This document shows, one piece after another, positions 60,314-64,000 of a DNA stretch of 64,000 bases. The stretch is taken from contig NZ_JAGGOJ010000007.1 in assembly GCF_018614575.1 (NCBI RefSeq), forward strand, positions 409,333 to 473,332. The letters run 5' to 3'. The position numbers and the translations under genes were made by a program. The notes beneath the pieces were generated by a model, which saw nothing but the letters and a program-made list of their open reading frames with translations, was not told the DNA's origin and made no database searches. Positions within the stretch are counted from its first letter, which is position 1, and every line of letters begins with the position of its first letter. This stretch comes from Streptomyces sp. ISL-10. Its GTDB lineage: Bacteria > Actinomycetota > Actinomycetes > Streptomycetales > Streptomycetaceae.

Positions 60314-61770
60314 GTGCTCTGAACGACACCTCGGCCGGGCGCCCTCGTGGGTCGGCCCGGCCGGGCTACTCCTTCGACGTCAAACTGTGGAAGGTGTCCA
60401 AGACCGGCCGTAAGTCCCGCCCGTGGCGTCTCCGGTGGGTGGTCGCAGGGCAGGTGCACGGCGACACGTTCACCACGTCGGCGCTCGCGGAGAGCCGACG
60501 GTCTGAGCTGTGGCAGGCCATGAACCGGCGCGGGGAAGCGTTCGAGATCGAATCGGGGCTGCCTGAATCCGAGGTGCGCGCGGCGACCGAAGCCGTCGCA
60601 GCAGCGGACGCCGAACCGCCGTTGCGGTGGTTCGAGTTCTGCCGGAAGTACGTGGCCGCGCGGTGGCGCACGAGCGCGGCCAAGTCCCGTGAGGGCATGG
60701 CGGACGGCCTCGCGGCCGTGACGCTCGCCATGGTCAAGCGTGGGGACGGCGTTCCCGAGGATGAGTCCCTTCGGTTGGCCTTCCGGTGGGGGATCGTGCC
60801 CGCGAACGCGGGAGAGGACCCGCCGGCCGAACTCAAGGCCGCGTATGACTGGGTCACGACGGCTGACCGGCCGCTGGGCGAGATGGCCCGCGCCGAGGTG
60901 TTCGAGGACGTGGTGTACCGCGTCAGCTACAAGCTGGACGGCACCCCGGCCGCGGGCGACACGTACAAGCGGCGCCGCCGGGCCCTGAACGCCGCTCTCG
61001 AACACGCCGTTGCCACGGGCGAGCTCCCGGAAAACCCGCTTCAGAGAACCCGCCGGAAGCGCGTCGGCTCCAACGACGTGGTGGACCGTCGCGTACTGGT
61101 GAACGCCGTACAGGCCCGGCAGTTGCTCACCGCCGTCTCGTACGTCGGGTCGTGGGATCGCTGCCGTGGGCGGCGCCTGGTGGCCTTCTATGCGGTCCTG
61201 TACTACGCGGGGCTCCGACCGGCTGAGGCGGTCGGGCTACGGCTGTCGGATTGCCACCTGCCGGAAAAGGGCTGGGGCACGCTGACGCTGCGGGAGACGC
61301 GTCCCGTCTCCGGCAAGCAGTGGACCGACTCCGGGGAGCGCCACGACCGTCGCGGCCTGAAGGCGCGCGAGGCGTCCTCCGACCGGCCGGTCCCCATCCC
61401 GCCGGTCCTCGTTGCCATCCTCATGGCTCACCTGAAGGAGTTCGGGACCGCCAAGGAGGGGCGCGTGTTCGGGAACGAACGCGGGGGAGTGGTCGGATCC
61501 TCCACCTACTGGCGGGTGTGGGAGGAAGCGCGGAGGTACGCCCTACCGCCAGAGCGCATTGACTCGCCGTTGGCCGGCCGCCCGTACGACCTGCGACACG
61601 CGTGCATCACGCGGTGGTTGAACGCGGGAGTGCCCATCGCTGAGGTGGCCCGGCGGGTCGGTAATTCGCCGGAGGTGATCCACCGCCGATATCACAGCTG
61701 CATCGACGGCCATGAGGAAGCGGCCAACGCGAAGATCACAAAGGCCCTGGAGGAGGAGGGCGACATGTAG
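60310..61770 (+). CDS. int: Tyrosine recombinase integrase of element C
   Basis: A 486-residue phage-type integrase. It has an N-terminal arm-binding region ('PWRLRWVVAGQVHGDTFTTS'), a core-binding domain, and the catalytic domain with 'FYAVLYYAGLRPAEAVGLRL' (first Arg), 'GRPYDLRHACITRWLNAG' (HxxR) and 'NSPEVIHRRYHSCIDGHEEA' (nucleophile Tyr). Full length, no interruption. A GTG at 60310 overlaps the xis stop. It lies 1.3 kb from the tRNA-Arg att site, which it should recognise. The two integrase relics at 27657 and 44838 belong to the same family. Confidence 0.95.
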   Translation: MSALNDTSAGRPRGSARPGYSFDVKLWKVSKTGRKSRPWRLRWVVAGQVHGDTFTTSALAESRRSELWQAMNRRGEAFEIESGLPESEVRAATEAVAAADAEPPLRWFEFCRKYVAARWRTSAAKSREGMADGLAAVTLAMVKRGDGVPEDESLRLAFRWGIVPANAGEDPPAELKAAYDWVTTADRPLGEMARAEVFEDVVYRVSYKLDGTPAAGDTYKRRRRALNAALEHAVATGELPENPLQRTRRKRVGSNDVVDRRVLVNAVQARQLLTAVSYVGSWDRCRGRRLVAFYAVLYYAGLRPAEAVGLRLSDCHLPEKGWGTLTLRETRPVSGKQWTDSGERHDRRGLKAREASSDRPVPIPPVLVAILMAHLKEFGTAKEGRVFGNERGGVVGSSTYWRVWEEARRYALPPERIDSPLAGRPYDLRHACITRWLNAGVPIAEVARRVGNSPEVIHRRYHSCIDGHEEAANAKITKALEEEGDM

Positions 61771-61836
61771 CCACCCGGATAGGGGGCTGTGACGGCAGCT
61801 CCCTATCAGTCGACTGCAAGTCGGAGGGAGCGGAGG

Positions 61837-62574
61837 TCAGGGCCAGTAGAGGCGAGAGTCTGCTCGTTGAGGTTCCATATCCTTGGGCGGCTCAACCGTA
61901 TAACCCATCTCCCGCAGTGTCTCGGCGGCAGATTCATGCGCATCGCGGACTGCGGATTTGAGTTGCAGCACGCGCCATTTCCTGAGGTGCTGGTCGAGGA
62001 CAGATTCCCAGCCGTCCTCAACGTCAATGGCGAACTCGCGTACCAGCAGCAGTAGCACGTCTTCAAGCGCTGGCCTCAGCCTGTGGCCGCCGACTGGCAG
62101 ATGCATCTCTGACAGCCGGGGCAGCTTACCCTTCCGCATCATCGCTGCCGGCCTGCCCTTCTTCTTTTCGGCCAGGCGAAGCAGATAGGCCATCTCGTCC
62201 CGGTGGGCATGCACCTGCAAGTGGGCCCCTGGAGGGGTCTTCGAGTGGCGCAGGTATTCATAGCGAAGCAGTGGGTCTTGCACCCCCTCGAAGAAGACGT
62301 GTACGTCGGCCCGATCGGCGGCAAGGTACATGTTCGGACCATCCCAGCAGCAGAAGTGCTGAACGTGGAGGTTAAGGCACCTCTCGCCGTCGATCTTTAT
62401 AGGGATGCGCATACTTCGACCGTCAGCAGCCAGCGGTGCAACCCTGATGCGGTTACCGACGTTCAGGGCAGAAAAACGCGGGGAGTCCTGACCGAGGACT
62501 CCCCGCGTAAGGTCTGTCAGCGTATCGGCGAACTCAGCCGCCTTTTCATCGAGCGTAGCTTCCTCAGCACTCAC
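61837..62574 (-). CDS. Unknown cargo protein next to attR
   Basis: A 245-residue protein starting at a GTG (62574) that overlaps the end of the small gene upstream. It has a His/Cys/Trp-rich segment ('LHVQHFCCWDGPNMYLAADR'), a basic middle ('LRLAEKKKGRPAAMMRKGKL') and a helical end ('EDVLLLLVREFAIDVEDGWE'). No family is recognised. Tight coupling with a 61-residue gene, and location between integrase and attR where AICEs carry cargo, suggest a two-gene addiction or defence unit, which is a guess. A 13-bp perfect inverted repeat lies inside its early coding region. Composition is slightly lower in GC than the element core. Confidence 0.65.
   Translation of the reverse strand: MSAEEATLDEKAAEFADTLTDLTRGVLGQDSPRFSALNVGNRIRVAPLAADGRSMRIPIKIDGERCLNLHVQHFCCWDGPNMYLAADRADVHVFFEGVQDPLLRYEYLRHSKTPPGAHLQVHAHRDEMAYLLRLAEKKKGRPAAMMRKGKLPRLSEMHLPVGGHRLRPALEDVLLLLVREFAIDVEDGWESVLDQHLRKWRVLQLKSAVRDAHESAAETLREMGYTVEPPKDMEPQRADSRLYWP
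62477..62507. repeat. 13-bp perfect inverted repeat inside a coding region
   Basis: CGCGGGGAGTCCT, 5-nt loop, exact complement, located about 25 codons into the 245-residue gene. It would form a strong hairpin in that gene's mRNA. Confidence 0.7.
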
Positions 62575-62749
62575 CGTTGAGAAGGTAGTCGATGCCCTCA
62601 ATGGTGTGCCAGACGTCAAGCTCGTCGCTGCTCAGGCTGTAGGTCTCGGCGCGGTCGCGCAGCTCCTCGAAGGTCATGTGCACCTCTGCGAGCAGGCGTT
62701 CCCGTTGAGCTACGAGTTCCGCAGGTGTTGTGCGGATCATGGTCGTCAT
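62564..62749 (-). CDS. Small protein upstream of the attR cargo gene
   Basis: A 61-residue protein with a GGGAG site before its ATG: 'TTMIRTTPAELVAQRERLLA', 'MTFEELRDRAETYSLSSDEL' and 'DVWHTIEGIDYLLNGEC'. The helical, acidic, antitoxin-like build and the 11-bp overlap with the downstream gene fit the first gene of a two-gene unit. Function unknown. Confidence 0.68.
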   Translation of the reverse strand: MTTMIRTTPAELVAQRERLLAEVHMTFEELRDRAETYSLSSDELDVWHTIEGIDYLLNGEC

Positions 62750-63023
62750 AGGGTGCTCCCTCGTGGCGTTCAGAGGTCGAGTGAAGCAGGCACCTCTGAC
62801 AATGACCCTAGAGGCTTCGTTCGGACACGCCAAGTAGGCGACGACAGGCAGCAGGGCGTTCTGGGAGGCGCCAGAAGCGCGAGGAGCTGGGCAGACTGAA
62901 CCTGCGCTCATCCCGACCTTCCGCACCCTCTACTCCTCAAAGTCGGTAAGCAACCGGGGCCGGGGTCGCCGGGCACCCCGAGACGTGTGTCGGAGGTGTG
63001 TCGCGGACGCTGAGAGACAACGA

Positions 63024-63062
63024 GAAAGAGCGGGAGTCAGTGAGACTGACTCCCGCTCTTTC
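63024..63062 (-). terminator. Hairpin downstream of tRNA-Arg
   Basis: A perfect 17-bp inverted repeat, GAAAGAGCGGGAGTCAG and its complement, 5-nt loop, ending in a TTTC run, 53 bp beyond the tRNA 3' end. Confidence 0.82.
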
Positions 63063-63113
63063 ATGTCGGCATCCGCCCTGGTCAGCGGCTGATTCACGCT
63101 GGCTGCTTGGCGA

Positions 63114-63155
63114 GTGCCCCCGGCAGGATTCGAACCTGCGCACACGGCTCCGGAG
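63114..63155. repeat. att copy 3: attR within tRNA-Arg
   Basis: The 42 bp shared exactly with 46274-46315. It spans the tRNA 3' end to the anticodon loop, so integration restored a full tRNA gene on this side. Confidence 0.92.
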
Positions 63156-63186
63156 GCCGTTGCTCTATCCCCTGAGCTACGGGGGC
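63115..63186 (-). tRNA. tRNA-Arg (anticodon CCG)
   Basis: Minus-strand cloverleaf: acceptor GCCCCCG/CGGGGGC, D-stem GCTC/GAGC, anticodon stem ACGGC/GCCGT with loop CTCCGGA (anticodon CCG, reads CGG), T-arm GCAGG-TTCGAAT-CCTGC, discriminator A. CCA is not encoded. It is the chromosomal target of the AICE series and remains intact. Confidence 0.97.
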
Positions 63187-63381
63187 GTGCGCCTCGCTCG
63201 TGCGCGGCGACGGGTAGAACCCTACCAGCTCCCGAAGGGTCGCCGTGAACAGGTATTTCCGGCCTGTGCGGCCGTCTTGGCGCGCGCCCCCGTGTGCCCC
63301 GACGTGCCCCCGCGTCCCCCGCGGGGGTCGGAAGTGGGGAAAACCCGGACGCAGCCGCGTCCCCGCACCTACTCTCGAGTT

Positions 63382-63825
63382 GTGTCCGGCGCGTCCGGCC
63401 GAGTGCTCGTTGTCGATGACAACCGGGTGATTCGGCAGCTGATCAGGGTCAACCTCGAGCTGGAGGGCTTCGAGGTCGTGACCGCGGCCGATGGTGCCGA
63501 GTGTCTCGACGTCGTTCACCAGGTGCAGCCGGACGTGATCACCCTCGACGTCGTCATGCCCCGGCTCGACGGGCTGCGCACCGCCGCCCGTCTCCGCGCC
63601 GATCCGCGTACCCGGCAGGTGCCCGTTGCGATCATCAGCGCGTGCACGCCGTACGAGGTCGAGTCCGGGATCGCCGCCGGCGTCGACGCGTTCCTCGCCA
63701 AGCCCTTCGAGCCTGCGGAGCTCGTGCGGATCGTGCGGCAGTTGATGCGCCAGGAGCACCGGGAGGGCCCGCCGTCAGTAGACGGCAGGCATGAGGCCGG
63801 ACGGGCCCCGAGCCCCCGCGGCTGA
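63382..63825 (+). CDS. Single-domain response regulator
   Basis: A 147-residue receiver protein. Residues about 8-120 form the CheY-like domain: acidic pocket 'VLVVDDNRVIRQLIRVNLEL', phospho-acceptor Asp in 'VITLDVVMPRLDGL', Thr/Ser position 'VAIISACTPYE' and Lys in 'VDAFLAKPFEPAELVRI'. There is no output domain; the C-terminus is a short charged tail. A GTG at 63382 is chosen; the frame extends upstream across the tRNA, which cannot be coding. No histidine kinase is next to it. It is the first chromosomal gene right of the island. Confidence 0.9.
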   Translation: MSGASGRVLVVDDNRVIRQLIRVNLELEGFEVVTAADGAECLDVVHQVQPDVITLDVVMPRLDGLRTAARLRADPRTRQVPVAIISACTPYEVESGIAAGVDAFLAKPFEPAELVRIVRQLMRQEHREGPPSVDGRHEAGRAPSPRG

Positions 63826-64000
63826 CCGCCCAGCCTGACCCGCACTCGCACCGCCCCGTCCCCGCGGCTGACCGCCCCCGCCCGCCCCTCGGCGTCGGCC
63901 CTCCGCCAGCGAGCCGCCCACCCGTCCCCCCGCCCTTCCGCACCCGTCTCTTATACACCTCTCCCCACCCCACAGAACCCCTTTCCACCCCTATTCCCTC
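63826..64000. other. C-rich non-coding end of the window
   Basis: Highly pyrimidine-biased sequence without a gene. It contains GTCTCTTATACACCTCT at 63946-63962, one base different from a common Tn5 mosaic-end sequence. Confidence 0.5.

Larger units (their letters stand above)
46274..63155. mobile_element. Element C: apparently intact AICE in tRNA-Arg(CCG)
   Basis: About 16.8 kb between identical 42-bp att sites. It contains integrase and excisionase next to attR, a primase-polymerase and a RecA-like helicase (replication), a TraSA-type translocase with Spd-like proteins (transfer), regulators (GntR, XRE/DUF5919), NUDIX and HD genes, plus cargo at both ends. All core genes are open, so excision and transfer look possible. 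Confidence 0.88.

Overview
The window is a high-GC actinobacterial chromosome segment, most likely from a Streptomyces. The evidence is very high third-position GC, many GTG starts, purine-rich ribosome sites, a tiny bL37 ribosomal protein gene, Streptomyces-type Ku and LigD genes, and actinomycete integrative conjugative element (AICE) genes inserted in a tRNA-Arg(CCG) gene. Nothing here is a database result; all calls were made by reading the sequence.

Region 1 (1-10.4 kb) is ordinary chromosome: divergent LigD-polymerase and Ku genes for non-homologous end joining, a TetR regulator divergent from an SRPBCC protein with paired operators between them, bL37, a small membrane protein, a secreted SGNH esterase, a solitary amidinotransferase, a SWIM zinc-finger protein and a LysR regulator.

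Region 2 (10.4-27.4 kb) reads as one catabolic locus for collagen-type, hydroxyproline-rich peptides. It has two secreted M6 metalloproteases, one at each edge, a complete oligopeptide ABC importer, a proline-iminopeptidase-like hydrolase, all steps from trans-4-hydroxy-L-proline to 2-oxoglutarate (4-hydroxyproline 2-epimerase, three-part D-hydroxyproline dehydrogenase, deaminase, semialdehyde dehydrogenase), and a GntR/FCD regulator. A 12-bp near-palindrome (consensus GTGAMATTKYAC) recurs at seven places in front of almost every transcription unit. This suggests one regulon from extracellular protease to TCA cycle.

Region 3 (27.4-63.2 kb) is a composite island grown by tandem integration at tRNA-Arg(CCG). 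Three copies of the 3' part of the tRNA (29186, 46274, 63114) each lie downstream of a tyrosine integrase gene; the first two integrases are decayed and the third is intact. Element B (29.2-46.3 kb) is a decayed AICE. It carries nested IS630/IS3/IS30 insertions, an Imm10-like orphan immunity gene, a four-gene operon (unknown protein, ParB-like, SNF2 helicase, DUF3883 nuclease-like) that looks like an undescribed defence module, and an Eco29kI-type restriction-modification set with Vsr. Element C (46.3-63.1 kb) looks intact: a low-GC trypsin/Trypco1 conflict cassette, regulators, HD and NUDIX proteins, a transfer operon (DUF2637 protein, diguanylate cyclase, TraSA-type translocase, Spd-like proteins), a primase-polymerase and RecA-like helicase for replication, excisionase, integrase, and a two-gene cargo of unknown function beside the att site.

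Region 4 (63.1-64 kb) is the tRNA-Arg gene, a single-domain response regulator and a C-rich non-coding end.

The best candidates for undescribed biology are the collagen/hydroxyproline regulon with its operator, the ParB-SNF2-DUF3883 operon, and a 49-bp hairpin repeated exactly in front of two different operons of element C.
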